Below, piece after piece: positions 52,871 to 61,397 of a stretch of 64,000 nucleotides of DNA. The stretch lies in contig NZ_JABWRB020000001.1 of NCBI RefSeq assembly GCF_014268745.2, positions 1,488,001 to 1,552,000 on the forward strand. Direction: 5' to 3'. The DNA is from Pseudomonas zanjanensis. Its GTDB lineage: Bacteria > Pseudomonadota > Gammaproteobacteria > Pseudomonadales > Pseudomonadaceae. Position numbers and translations under genes: made by a program. Position 1 is the stretch's first letter; each line of letters begins with the position of its first letter. Below the pieces are notes generated by a model, which was not told the origin of the DNA, did not search any database, and saw nothing but the letters and a program-made list of their open reading frames with translations.

Positions 52871-52957
52871 ATGGCAGTCCGTCTGCGAGCGTCCCGCGCC
52901 GTCTCCTTGATCCATCTTTCAAGTGCACCGTCCAGCCTTCCAGGTTTGATTCGCTAG
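52871..52957 (+). CDS. Possible 28-aa leader ORF before the TRAP operon
   Basis: The ATG follows an AGAGGAA site by about 7 nt and encodes a short Arg/Ser-rich peptide (MAVRLRASRAVSLIHL...) that ends 70 bp before dctQ. It could be a leader or a chance ORF; only the ribosome site supports it. Confidence 0.25.
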   Translation: MAVRLRASRAVSLIHLSSAPSSLPGLIR

Positions 52958-53026
52958 CGACCCACGTTGTTGCGGTCTTATCGCGCCAGCGGGATGTCGG
53001 CGCTCGACAAGCTCGGAGTTTTCAAG

Positions 53027-53587
53027 ATGACAAAAGTCGTGGATCTGTATTTCAAGCTGCTGAAGCTGCTGATTGTGGTGTGCATGGTCGCGATGATCGT
53101 GCTGGTGTTCGGCAATGTGGTGCTGCGCTATGCCTTCAACTCGGGCATCAGTGTGTCGGAGGAGCTGTCGCGCTGGTTCTTTGTCTGGATGATTTTTCTC
53201 GGTGCCCTGGTGGCGCTCAAGGACCGTGCCCACCTGGGCATGGACAGCCTGGTCAAGCGCTTGCCGGCGGCAGGCAAGCGTATTTGCCTGGTCATCAGTC
53301 ACCTTTTGATGTTGTACATCTGCTGGCTGATTTTCAGTGGCAGTTGGCAACAGGCAGCGATCAACCTGAATGTCGTCGCCCCGGCGTCAGGATTGTCCAT
53401 GTCGCTGTTCTACGGTGCCGGCCTGGTGTTCGGCGCCAGTGCCGCAGCGATCCTGCTTTACGAGCTCTACCTGGCGCTGTTCGGCAAGCTGGGGGATGAC
53501 GAGTGGGTGATGGTCAAGGACAACGACGCAGAGCTGATCATCCATAACGCCACCGCCCCTGACCCCATCAAGAGTACCCACCCATGA
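53027..53587 (+). CDS. TRAP transporter small permease (DctQ family)
   Basis: 186 aa from 53027. Four hydrophobic segments and the DctQ pattern: MIVLVFGNVVLRYAFNSG, then SEELSRWFFVWMIFLGALVA. It is the small membrane subunit of a tripartite ATP-independent transporter driven by the sodium or proton gradient. It overlaps the large permease gene by 4 bp. Confidence 0.9.
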   Translation: MTKVVDLYFKLLKLLIVVCMVAMIVLVFGNVVLRYAFNSGISVSEELSRWFFVWMIFLGALVALKDRAHLGMDSLVKRLPAAGKRICLVISHLLMLYICWLIFSGSWQQAAINLNVVAPASGLSMSLFYGAGLVFGASAAAILLYELYLALFGKLGDDEWVMVKDNDAELIIHNATAPDPIKSTHP

Positions 53588-54864
53588 CACTGGTTATCTT
53601 TCTCGGGTCCCTGATAGGCAGCATGGCCCTGGGCATGCCCATCGCGTTTGCCTTGCTGGTGGTCAGCGTGGCGTTGATGGTTTACCTGGACCTGTTCGAC
53701 GCGCAAATCATTGCCCAGAACCTGCTCAACGGCGCGGACAGTTTCCCGCTGATGGCCGTGCCGTTCTTCATGCTGGCCGGCGAAATCATGAACGTCGGCG
53801 GGCTGTCCAAGCGCATCGTCAACATCGCCATGGCACTGGTGGGGCACAAGCGCGGCGGTCTGGGCTACGTGGCGATCATCGCCTCCTGCCTGCTGGCGTC
53901 GCTGTCCGGTTCGGCCGTGGCCGATGCGGCGGCATTGGCGGCGTTGCTGGTGCCGATGATGGTGTTGGCCGGGCACAATCGGGCACGCTCGGCGGGTTTG
54001 ATTGCTGCCGGCGGCATTATCGCGCCGATCATTCCGCCGAGCATTGGCTTCATTGTCTTTGGCGTGGCGTCCGGGGTATCGATTTCCAAATTGTTCCTGG
54101 CCGGCATCGTGCCGGGAATCATGCTCGGCGTGGCGCTCGCCATTGCTTGGTGGTTCGTCTCCCGCAGCGAGAATGTCGAGACGCCACCCAAGCAATCCCG
54201 CGCCGAGGTCCTGCGGGCCTTGGTGGAGGGCAGCTGGGCCATGGGCTTGCCGATCATCATTATTTTCGGCCTCAAATTCGGCATTTTCACCCCGACGGAA
54301 GCGGCAGTGGTGGCGGCGGTCTATTCGCTATTCGTCTCCCTGGTGATTTACCGGGAAATGAAAGTCAGCCAGTTGTATGGGGTAATCCTGTCTTCGGCCA
54401 AGACCACCTCGGTGGTGATGCTGCTGGTCGCCGCCGCCATGGTTTCTTCCTGGCTGGTGACCATTGCAGACTTGCCGGGCCAATTGGCGGCGGTGCTTGA
54501 GCCGTTCATGGATAGCCCGACCCTGCTGTTGGTGGTGATCATGCTGATGATCATCCTGGTTGGTACGGTCATGGACATGACGCCAAGCATCCTCATCCTC
54601 ACACCGGTGCTTATGCCGGCGATCACCCAGGCGGGCATCGACCCGGTCTACTTTGGCGTGTTGTTCCTGATCAACACGGCCATCGGCCTGATTACCCCAC
54701 CTGTGGGCACTGTGCTCAATGTGGTGAGCGGCGTTTCCAAGCTCAATATCGAAGAAATCGTTCGCGGCGTGTGGCCGTTCCTGCTTGCGCAACTTGCGGT
54801 GCTGTTCCTGCTGGTCCTGTTCCCGCAATTGGTCCTGGGGCCGTTGAAATTCTTCACCGGCTGA
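53584..54864 (+). CDS. TRAP transporter large permease (DctM family)
   Basis: 426 aa, about twelve hydrophobic segments. DctM features include LGMPIAFALLVVSVALM, PFFMLAGEIMNVGGLSKRIV, GSAVADAAALAAL and PVGTVLNVVSGVSKLNIEEI near the end. It forms the transport channel with DctQ. It is followed by the binding-protein gene after 51 bp. Confidence 0.92.
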   Translation: MTLVIFLGSLIGSMALGMPIAFALLVVSVALMVYLDLFDAQIIAQNLLNGADSFPLMAVPFFMLAGEIMNVGGLSKRIVNIAMALVGHKRGGLGYVAIIASCLLASLSGSAVADAAALAALLVPMMVLAGHNRARSAGLIAAGGIIAPIIPPSIGFIVFGVASGVSISKLFLAGIVPGIMLGVALAIAWWFVSRSENVETPPKQSRAEVLRALVEGSWAMGLPIIIIFGLKFGIFTPTEAAVVAAVYSLFVSLVIYREMKVSQLYGVILSSAKTTSVVMLLVAAAMVSSWLVTIADLPGQLAAVLEPFMDSPTLLLVVIMLMIILVGTVMDMTPSILILTPVLMPAITQAGIDPVYFGVLFLINTAIGLITPPVGTVLNVVSGVSKLNIEEIVRGVWPFLLAQLAVLFLLVLFPQLVLGPLKFFTG

Positions 54865-54915
54865 CCCCGGTGTTGGCTAGCTCGACCTTAAAAACAATAA
54901 CGATCGGAGAGTGAC

Positions 54916-55935
54916 ATGGGAAAACTGATGAAAACCCTGCTGGCCGGGGCGTGCGCGACGGGCTTGCTGTTGGGCAGCGTGGCCAGCCATGCGGATGAGA
55001 TTCGCGAACGTACCCTGCGATTCGCCTTCCAGAACGTCAAGGAACACCCCCAGGGCCAGGGCGCGCAGAAGTTCGCCGACCTGCTCAGCGAGAAGAGCGG
55101 TGGCAAGATCAAGGTCCGCCTGTTCCCTGGCGGTACGCTGGGCGGTGACGTGCAAACGGTGTCGGCGTTGCAGGGCGGCACCCTGGACATCACCGTGCTC
55201 AACTCCGGCATCCTGGCCGCCCAGGCCCCGGATTACGCCATGCTCGATTTCCCGTTCCTGTTCAACAACGTCGATGAGGCCCATGCGGTCATCGATGGGC
55301 CGGTCGGGCAGAAACTGGCGGCGCAACTGGACAGTAAAGGGCTGCTAGGGCTGGGGTATTGGGACCTGGGTTTTCGTAACCTGACCAACAGCAAGCACCC
55401 GGTGACCAAGCTGGAAGACATGCAGGGCTTGAAACTGCGTGTGATCCAATCGCCAATCTACCTGGAAACCTTCACCGCCCTGGGCGCCAACCCGGTGCCG
55501 ATGGCGTTTCCCGAGGTCTACACCGGCCTTGAGCAGCACACCATCGACGGCCAGGAAAACCCTTTCACGGTGATTGAAGGCAACAAGTTCTACGAGGTGC
55601 AGAAGTATCTTTCCGTCACCGGGCACATCTTCAATCCGCAGTCGTTGATCATCAGCCAGAAAACCTGGAATCGCCTCAACGACGATGAAAAGGCAATGAT
55701 TCGCGCGGCCGCGGCCGAGGCGCAGACATTCCAGCGTGAAGTCACGGCGGCGAGCATGGACAAGGCCAAGGCGACATTGGCCGCTGCGATGACCGTCAAT
55801 GAAATCAGCCCCGCCGAGAAAGATCGCATGCGTGAGCGGGTGAAGCCAGTGGTCGACAAGTTCGCCAAATCCCTGGATGGCGACCTGGTGAAGGCGATGT
55901 ACGACGAAATCGCCAAGGTGCGGGCGGCGCAATGA
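54916..55935 (+). CDS. TRAP transporter periplasmic binding protein (DctP family)
   Basis: 339 aa with signal peptide (LLAGACATGLLLGSVASHA); an alternative Met at codon 5 is possible. DctP pattern: AFQNVKEHPQGQGAQKFADL, MQGLKLRVIQSPIYLETF with the carboxylate-binding Arg, and MAFPEVYTGLEQHTIDGQEN. The Arg indicates an organic-acid ligand, such as a sugar acid or dicarboxylate; its place beside the 4-HPA locus does not prove an aromatic substrate. Confidence 0.9.
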   Translation: MGKLMKTLLAGACATGLLLGSVASHADEIRERTLRFAFQNVKEHPQGQGAQKFADLLSEKSGGKIKVRLFPGGTLGGDVQTVSALQGGTLDITVLNSGILAAQAPDYAMLDFPFLFNNVDEAHAVIDGPVGQKLAAQLDSKGLLGLGYWDLGFRNLTNSKHPVTKLEDMQGLKLRVIQSPIYLETFTALGANPVPMAFPEVYTGLEQHTIDGQENPFTVIEGNKFYEVQKYLSVTGHIFNPQSLIISQKTWNRLNDDEKAMIRAAAAEAQTFQREVTAASMDKAKATLAAAMTVNEISPAEKDRMRERVKPVVDKFAKSLDGDLVKAMYDEIAKVRAAQ

Positions 55936-55943
55936 GGTGAATG

Positions 55944-55965
55944 GGCCTGACACCAGCGTCAGGCC
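55944..55965 (+). terminator. Hairpin after the TRAP operon
   Basis: A perfect 8-bp stem GGCCTGAC / GTCAGGCC with a 6-nt loop, 9 bp after the dctP stop. There is no T run, so termination would be weak or Rho-dependent. Confidence 0.45.
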
Positions 55966-55980
55966 TGAACAGATCCGACC

Positions 55981-57476
55981 CTGTGGGAGTGCTCCCACAG
56001 TTGTTTTGGGGTGGACTCAGGACTTGCATACGCCGTGGATCCCTGGTGGGAGCGGGCTTGCTCGCGAATGCGTCGGGACATCCAGCATCACTGCAAGCTG
56101 GCCCACCGCTTTCGCGAGCAAGCCCGCTCCCACAGTTGTTTTGGGGTGGACTCAGGACTTGCATACGCCGTGGATCCCTGGTGGGAGCGAGCCTGCTCGC
56201 GATAGCGGTGTGTCAGCCAAGATCAATGTGGCTGACCTGACGCCATCGCGAGCAGGCTCGGCTCCCACAGTTGTTTTGGGGTGGACTCAGGACTTGCATA
56301 CGCCGTAGATCCCGGTGGGAGCGGGCTTGCTCGCGAATGCGTCGGGACATCCAGCATCACTGCAAGCTGGCCCACCGCTTTCGCGAGCAAGCCCGCTCCC
56401 ACAGTTGTTTTGGGGCGGACTCAGGATTTGCATACGCCGTGGATCCCGGTGGGAGCGGGCTTGCTCGCGAATGCGTCGGGACATCCAGCATCACTGCAAG
56501 CTGGCCCACCGCTTTCGCGAGCAAGCCCGCTCCCACAGTTGTTTTGGGGTGGACTCAGGACTTGCATACGCCGTGGATCCCGGTGGGAGCGGGCTTGCTC
56601 GCGAATGCGTCGGGACATCCAGCATCACTGCAAGCTGGCCCACCGCTTTCGCGAGCAAGCCCGCTCCCACAGTTGTTTTGGGGTGGACTCAGGACTTGCA
56701 TACGCCGTGGATCCCGGTGGGAGCGGGCTTGCTCGCGAATGCGTCGGGACATCCAGCATCACTGCAAGCTGGCCCACCGCTTTCGCGAGCAAGCCCGCTC
56801 CCACAGTTGTTTTGGGGTGGACTCAGGACTTGCATACGCCGTGGATCCCTGGTGGGAGCGGGCTTGCTCGCGAATGCGTCGGGACATCCAGCATCATTGC
56901 AAGCTGGCCCACCGCTTTCGCGAGCAAGCCCGCTCCCACAGTTGTTTTGGGTGGAGTCAGGATTTGCATACGCCGTAGATCCCGGTGGGAGCGGGCTTGC
57001 TCGCGAATGCGTCGGGACATCCAGCATCACTGCAAGCTGGCCCACCGCTTTCGCGAGCAAGCCCGCTCCCACAGTTGTTTTGGGGTGGACTCAGGACTTG
57101 CATACGCCGTGGATCCCTGGTGGGAGCGGGCTTGCTCGCGAATGCGTCGGGACATCCAGCATCACTGCAAGCTGGCCCACCGCTTTCGCGAGCAAGCCCG
57201 CTCCCACAGTTGTTTTGGGTGGAGTCAGGATTTGCATACGCCGTAGATCCCGGTGGGAGGGGCTTGCTCGCGAATGCGTCGGGACATCCAGCATCACTGC
57301 AAGCTGGCCCACCGCTTTCGCGAGCAAGCCCGCTCCCACAGTTGTTTTGGGTGGAGTCAGGATTTGCATACGCCGTAGATCCCGGTGGGAGCGAGCCTGC
57401 TCGCGATAGCGGAGTGTCAGCCAAGATCAATGTGGCTGACCTGACGCCATCGCGAGCAGGCTCGGCTCCCACAGGG
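55981..57476. repeat. REP array 2: eleven REP pairs in tandem, 134-bp period
   Basis: After a short GTGGGAGTGCTCCCAC hairpin, eleven units follow with left arms near 56046, 56181, 56315, 56449, 56583, 56717, 56852, 56986, 57120, 57254 and 57388. Nine units share the core GCGTCGGGACATCCAGCATC. Units 2 and 11 share a different core (GTGTCAGCCAAGATCAATGT). The spacer carries GACTCAGGACTTGCATACGC with few substitutions. Unit 10 has lost one base and two in its left arm. All open frames here are translated repeats. Confidence 0.96.
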
Positions 57477-57499
57477 ATTTTTGTTTCGTCAGTGAACGG

Positions 57500-58291
57500 T
57501 TACTGGGCGGCCGGAACGGCCAGCCACTGGCCAATCACTTTCTGGTAGCTGCCATTGGCCTTGCTCAGGTGCAGCCATTGGTCGACGTACATTTTCCAGG
57601 TGTTGTCATCCCGTGGCAGCAGGTAGGCCTTCTCGCCATATTGCAGGTAGCGAGTCGGGTTGACGGCGCACAGGCCGGGCTTGAGTTTTTGCTGGTAGAG
57701 CGCTTCGGACGCGTCGGTGATCATCACGTCGGCTTTCTTGTCCAGCAGTTGCTGGAAGATGGTCACGTTGTCGTGGAAGCTGAGCTGGCCGTTGGGCAGG
57801 AACGCGCGGACGAAGGCTTCGTTGGTGCCGCCCGCCGGCTCGACAAGACGCACCGACGGCTGGTTCATCTGCTCGATGGTCTGGTAACGCTCCTTGTCTT
57901 CGCAACGCACCAGGGGGATCTTGCCATCCACGTCGAGGGTGGAGCTGAAATAGGCCTTTTTCTGGCGCTCCAGCGTCACCGAAATCCCGCCCATACCAAT
58001 GTCGCATTGGCCTGCAACCATATCCGGCATCAGGGTTTTCCAGGTGGTCTGCACCCATTGCACCTTGACGCCGAGGCTGGCGGCCAGTGAGCGCGCCATG
58101 TCGATGTCGATGCCTTCGTATTCGCCAGCTTGGGTTTTAAAGGTGTAGGGCTTGTAGTCGCCGGTGGTGCAGACCTTCAGTTCGCCGCGCTGCTGGACCT
58201 GGTCCAGCAGCGAGGGAGCCGGCTCGGCCAGGGCGCCGCTGGAGAGCGCCAACAGGCCACAGAACGTCATCGAGCTTGTTATGGTTTTCAT
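57500..58291 (-). CDS. Periplasmic cyclohexadienyl dehydratase (PheC)-like protein
   Basis: 263 aa from 58291 with a signal peptide (MKTITSSMTFCGLLALSSGALA). It has the fold of a polar-amino-acid binding protein but closely recalls P. aeruginosa PheC: TTGDYKPYTFKT, MGGISVTLERQKKAYF, PAGGTNEAF (the conserved GGTNE region that holds the catalytic Glu), HDNVTIFQQLLDKKADVM and KAYLLPRDDNTWK. PheC converts prephenate or arogenate to phenylpyruvate or phenylalanine in the periplasm. No permease or ATPase genes are adjacent, which also favours an enzyme over a transporter subunit. Confidence 0.78.
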   Translation of the reverse strand: MKTITSSMTFCGLLALSSGALAEPAPSLLDQVQQRGELKVCTTGDYKPYTFKTQAGEYEGIDIDMARSLAASLGVKVQWVQTTWKTLMPDMVAGQCDIGMGGISVTLERQKKAYFSSTLDVDGKIPLVRCEDKERYQTIEQMNQPSVRLVEPAGGTNEAFVRAFLPNGQLSFHDNVTIFQQLLDKKADVMITDASEALYQQKLKPGLCAVNPTRYLQYGEKAYLLPRDDNTWKMYVDQWLHLSKANGSYQKVIGQWLAVPAAQ

Positions 58292-58358
58292 AGGGATTGG
58301 ACGTCTCGTAGCGGAGGGAAACAAGATCGGGGAGTGTAGTAAAAGTGCCGGCCGGCTG

Positions 58359-58985
58359 TCACTGCAGGCTTTCCAGGTAGGCGCAGAACATATCGGCCAT
58401 GGCGTCGCTATACACGGCAACCTCCACGGGAGAGCGGGGCGCTGATGAAAAACGCTTGCCCACGGCGCTCAGCGTGGTGATCACCAGGTCACCTGCCAGG
58501 GCACGGGTTTGTGCCGGGGCGTCTGGCAAGGCTTGCAGCATGAAAGCGTCCACCGACTGTTGCACCGACAGCCGCGCGGTCTGGTGCTCGGGGGCGTCGC
58601 GGTAGAGCGGTGCGGCGTCGTTGAGGGCGACGCGTATCTGGGCCTCGTCGCATTCGGACTGGATGAACGCCCGCACCAGGGTGCGCAGTCGCTCGAAGGG
58701 CGGCTTGCGGTTGTCTTCAAGAATCTCGCGCAGCATGTCGCTGGTTTGCCGCCATTCATCGCTTTGCAGGCGGAACAGGATCGCCGCTTTGTTCGGAAAG
58801 TACTGATACACCGAGCCGACACTGACGCCCGCTCGCTCGGCAACACGGGCCACCGTGAAACGTGCCGCACCCTGGGTCGCCAAAACCTGAACAGCCGCCT
58901 CCAGAACGGCGGCGACGAGCTCGGTGGAGCGTGCCTGTTTCGGCTGTTTGCGCGAGGAAATCTGCGGGCTTGGACGTTCGGGCAT
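58359..58985 (-). CDS. TetR/AcrR-family regulator
   Basis: 208 aa from 58985 (MPERPSPQIS); the in-frame start at 59081 is too far upstream. N-terminal TetR helix-turn-helix (VARVAERAGVSVGSVYQYFP, about residues 42-61), then a helical ligand domain. It is divergent from the MFS and SDR genes, 141 bp apart, and probably represses them. Confidence 0.9.
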   Translation of the reverse strand: MPERPSPQISSRKQPKQARSTELVAAVLEAAVQVLATQGAARFTVARVAERAGVSVGSVYQYFPNKAAILFRLQSDEWRQTSDMLREILEDNRKPPFERLRTLVRAFIQSECDEAQIRVALNDAAPLYRDAPEHQTARLSVQQSVDAFMLQALPDAPAQTRALAGDLVITTLSAVGKRFSSAPRSPVEVAVYSDAMADMFCAYLESLQ

Positions 58986-59126
58986 GCGGGCATGAACCTC
59001 GGTAGGGAATGCGAATAGGAAATGCGACGGATTATTCGTATCTTGAATGCGACGAATTGATCGCATTCTAGTGGGGTCCACAGGCCGCGTTCAACGTCAC
59101 ATCGCATCCTTTCCGTGGGTAGGGTT

Positions 59127-60353
59127 ATGACTCAAGAAAACATTCATCTCGGTGCCTCTGCGGTGCCTCAGGCATCCCTCGGTGCCAATCCGGTGCTCAA
59201 GCTGTTGCCGCTCACGCTGACGGTGTTCATCGGTTTTCTGACCCTGGGCATGCAATTGCCGGTGTTGCCTCTTCACCTGCATGACACCCTGGGCATGGGC
59301 ACGCTGGTGATTGGCCTGGTGGTCGGCGCACAGTTCGCGGCGTCGCTGTTGTCACGGGCCTGGGCTGGCAATTTCGCCGACATGCGCGGTGGCAAGCGCG
59401 CAGTCATGGTTGGCCTGGTGACGGCGGCGGTTTCCGGGTTGGTCTATCTGCTTTCCCTGGCGTTCGTTGCCACGCCTGTGACGTCGGTCTGGCTGCTGTT
59501 GGGCGGACGTGTGCTGCTGGCATTCGGGGAAAGTCTCATTGTCACCGGTGCGCTGGGGTGGGGCATGGGCCTGGTGGGCGCGCAGCATGCCGGCAAGGTC
59601 ATGGCTTGGAATGGCATCGCGATGTACGGCGCCTATGCCCTGGGCGCTCCGCTCGGCGTGACGCTGAATGGCGGTTGGGGGTTCACGGGCATTGCCGTCG
59701 CCACGGTGTTCGTCCCGCTGCTGGCGCTGCTGATTGTTTCAGGTGTGCGGGCGGTCGCCCCTACAGCGACCCGGCGGGCACCGTTCTACAAGGTGATGGG
59801 GGCCGTGTGGGTGCCAGGCATGGGGTTGGCGTTTTGCAGCGTTGGTTTTGGGGTCATCACAGCTTTTATCGCACTGTTGTTCGCGGCCAGGGCTTGGGGC
59901 GATGCCTCCCTGGCGTTCACCGCCTTCGGCCTGGCCTTCATCGGTGCGCGCCTGCTCTTTGGCCACCTGCCCGACAAGATCGGCGGGGCCCGTGTCGCCC
60001 TGGTTTGCGTGGTGATCGAGGCCGTTGGGCTGTTGTTGATCTGGGGGGCAGACACGGCGGCAATCGCCTGCTTGGGAGCGGCGTTCACCGGCTTCGGCTA
60101 TTCCCTGGCTTTCCCGGGCTTCGGGGTGGAGGCGGTGAAGCGTGCGCCGCCGCAGAACCGCAGTCTCGCCATGGGGGCCTATGTCGCTTTCCTCGACATC
60201 TCCCTGGGGCTGAGCAGTCCGCTGGCCGGGGCGTTGGCGGGTACGTGGGGCATCGGCGCGGTTTACCTCGGTGGGGCCGTGGCGGTGATGCTCGCCGTTG
60301 TCGTGGCGCTGGTGCTGTTGCTGCCGGAGGGCCAAGGCCGGCAGCCGGTTTGA
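59127..60353 (+). CDS. MFS transporter (YhhS/arabinose-efflux-like)
   Basis: 408 aa from 59127 with a TAGGG site; a GTG at 59115 is possible. About twelve transmembrane segments; loop WAGNFADMRGGKRAVMVGLV is the MFS signature between TM2 and TM3. It likely exports a small molecule recognised by the divergent TetR. A 46-bp gap leads to the SDR gene. Confidence 0.88.
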   Translation: MTQENIHLGASAVPQASLGANPVLKLLPLTLTVFIGFLTLGMQLPVLPLHLHDTLGMGTLVIGLVVGAQFAASLLSRAWAGNFADMRGGKRAVMVGLVTAAVSGLVYLLSLAFVATPVTSVWLLLGGRVLLAFGESLIVTGALGWGMGLVGAQHAGKVMAWNGIAMYGAYALGAPLGVTLNGGWGFTGIAVATVFVPLLALLIVSGVRAVAPTATRRAPFYKVMGAVWVPGMGLAFCSVGFGVITAFIALLFAARAWGDASLAFTAFGLAFIGARLLFGHLPDKIGGARVALVCVVIEAVGLLLIWGADTAAIACLGAAFTGFGYSLAFPGFGVEAVKRAPPQNRSLAMGAYVAFLDISLGLSSPLAGALAGTWGIGAVYLGGAVAVMLAVVVALVLLLPEGQGRQPV

Positions 60354-60399
60354 GTCCGTCAGTGGTGTTCCTCGATAGTTTTTAACAGGAGTTTGAAAC

Positions 60400-61266
60400 A
60401 TGCATGTATTCGTTACCGGTGCCACGGGCTGGGTGGGGTCTGCCGTGGTCCAGGAATTGATGGGGGCCGGCTATCGGGTCACGGGCCTGGCCCGTTCCGA
60501 GCACAAGGTCGCAGCGCTGGTCGCGACCGGCGCGAAGGTGGTCCGCGGCACGTTGGAAGACCTCGACGTCCTGCACCAGGCCGCCTCGGCGGCGGATGCG
60601 GTGATTCACACCGCGTTCAATCATGACTTCTCGCGGTTTGCCGAGAACGCTGAGCAGGACCGCCATGTCATCGAAGTTCTGGGCAGCGCGCTGCAAGGGT
60701 CTGAGCGGCCTTTGCTGGTGACGTCCGGCCTGCTGGGCTTGACCCGGGGCGCGAGCGAGCTGGAAGTGCCCAGCCCGGCTTCGCCGCGTAAGTCCGAAAC
60801 GGCGGCCCGGGCGCTGGTGGAACGTGGTGTGCGGTGCGCGACCGTGCGCCTGGCACCCTCGGTCCATGGCCTCGGCGACTACGGATTCGTGCCTCTCCTG
60901 ATTCGCCTGGCCCGGAAGACGGGCGTCTCGGCCTATCTCGGAGACGGCGGCCACTGTTGGTCGGGTGTGCACCGGCTGGACGCCGCCCGGGTCTATCGGC
61001 TTGCGCTGGAGCAGGGCGTGACGCAGTCGGTCTACCACGCCGTCGCCGACGAGGCCGTGCCGTTCAAGGCCATTGCCCAGATGATCGGTGGTGGCCTGGG
61101 GTTGCCGGTCGAATCCCGGGAGCGCGAGCATTTCGGCTGGTTTGCCCACATGGCAGCGGCGAACATGGCGGTGTCCAGCGAATACACCCGTGCCTTGCTG
61201 GGATGGATGCCAAGTGGCCCGGGCCTGTTGGCGGATCTTGAACACCCTGGTTACTACGCTGGATAA
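60400..61266 (+). CDS. Extended SDR / NAD-dependent epimerase-like protein
   Basis: 288 aa starting with MHVFVTGATGWVGSAV, the Rossmann motif of extended or atypical SDRs. The YxxxK pair is not obvious; SPRKSETAARALVERG occupies its place, so it may be an atypical SDR (SDR a-type, NmrA-like) with weak or other activity. It follows the MFS gene in one operon under TetR control. Confidence 0.82.
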   Translation: MHVFVTGATGWVGSAVVQELMGAGYRVTGLARSEHKVAALVATGAKVVRGTLEDLDVLHQAASAADAVIHTAFNHDFSRFAENAEQDRHVIEVLGSALQGSERPLLVTSGLLGLTRGASELEVPSPASPRKSETAARALVERGVRCATVRLAPSVHGLGDYGFVPLLIRLARKTGVSAYLGDGGHCWSGVHRLDAARVYRLALEQGVTQSVYHAVADEAVPFKAIAQMIGGGLGLPVESREREHFGWFAHMAAANMAVSSEYTRALLGWMPSGPGLLADLEHPGYYAG

Positions 61267-61274
61267 GGGGTACC

Positions 61275-61357
61275 TGTGGCGAGGGAGCTTGCTCCCGCTG
61301 GGTTGCGCAGCGACCCCAATATTTTACGGTCGCTGCGCAACCGAGCGGGAGCAAGCT
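61275..61357. repeat. Left part of a second-class REP split by the IS110 element
   Basis: TGTGGCGAGGGAGCTTGCTC arm, a core with the inverted pair GGTTGCGCAGCGACC / GGTCGCTGCGCAACC, then GAGCGGGAGCAAGCT. The rest of the second arm (CCCTCGCCACAA) continues after the insertion at 62972-62983. Joining the two sides restores a complete palindromic REP. Confidence 0.9.
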
Positions 61358-61397
61358 CTCATCAAACAAAATCCATCCCCTTGTTCTCCAAAGCTTT

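Noticed and set aside
56281..57409. Open frames of over 300 codons in three frames and on both strands
   Set aside because: They are read-throughs of the 134-bp REP array; the period of 134 is not a multiple of three and peptide repeats recur in every frame.
57500..58420. Ordinary amino-acid ABC binding protein
   Set aside because: The closest resemblance I can recall is PheC, with GGTNE and matching flanking blocks, and no transporter partners are adjacent; a binding role remains the fallback.
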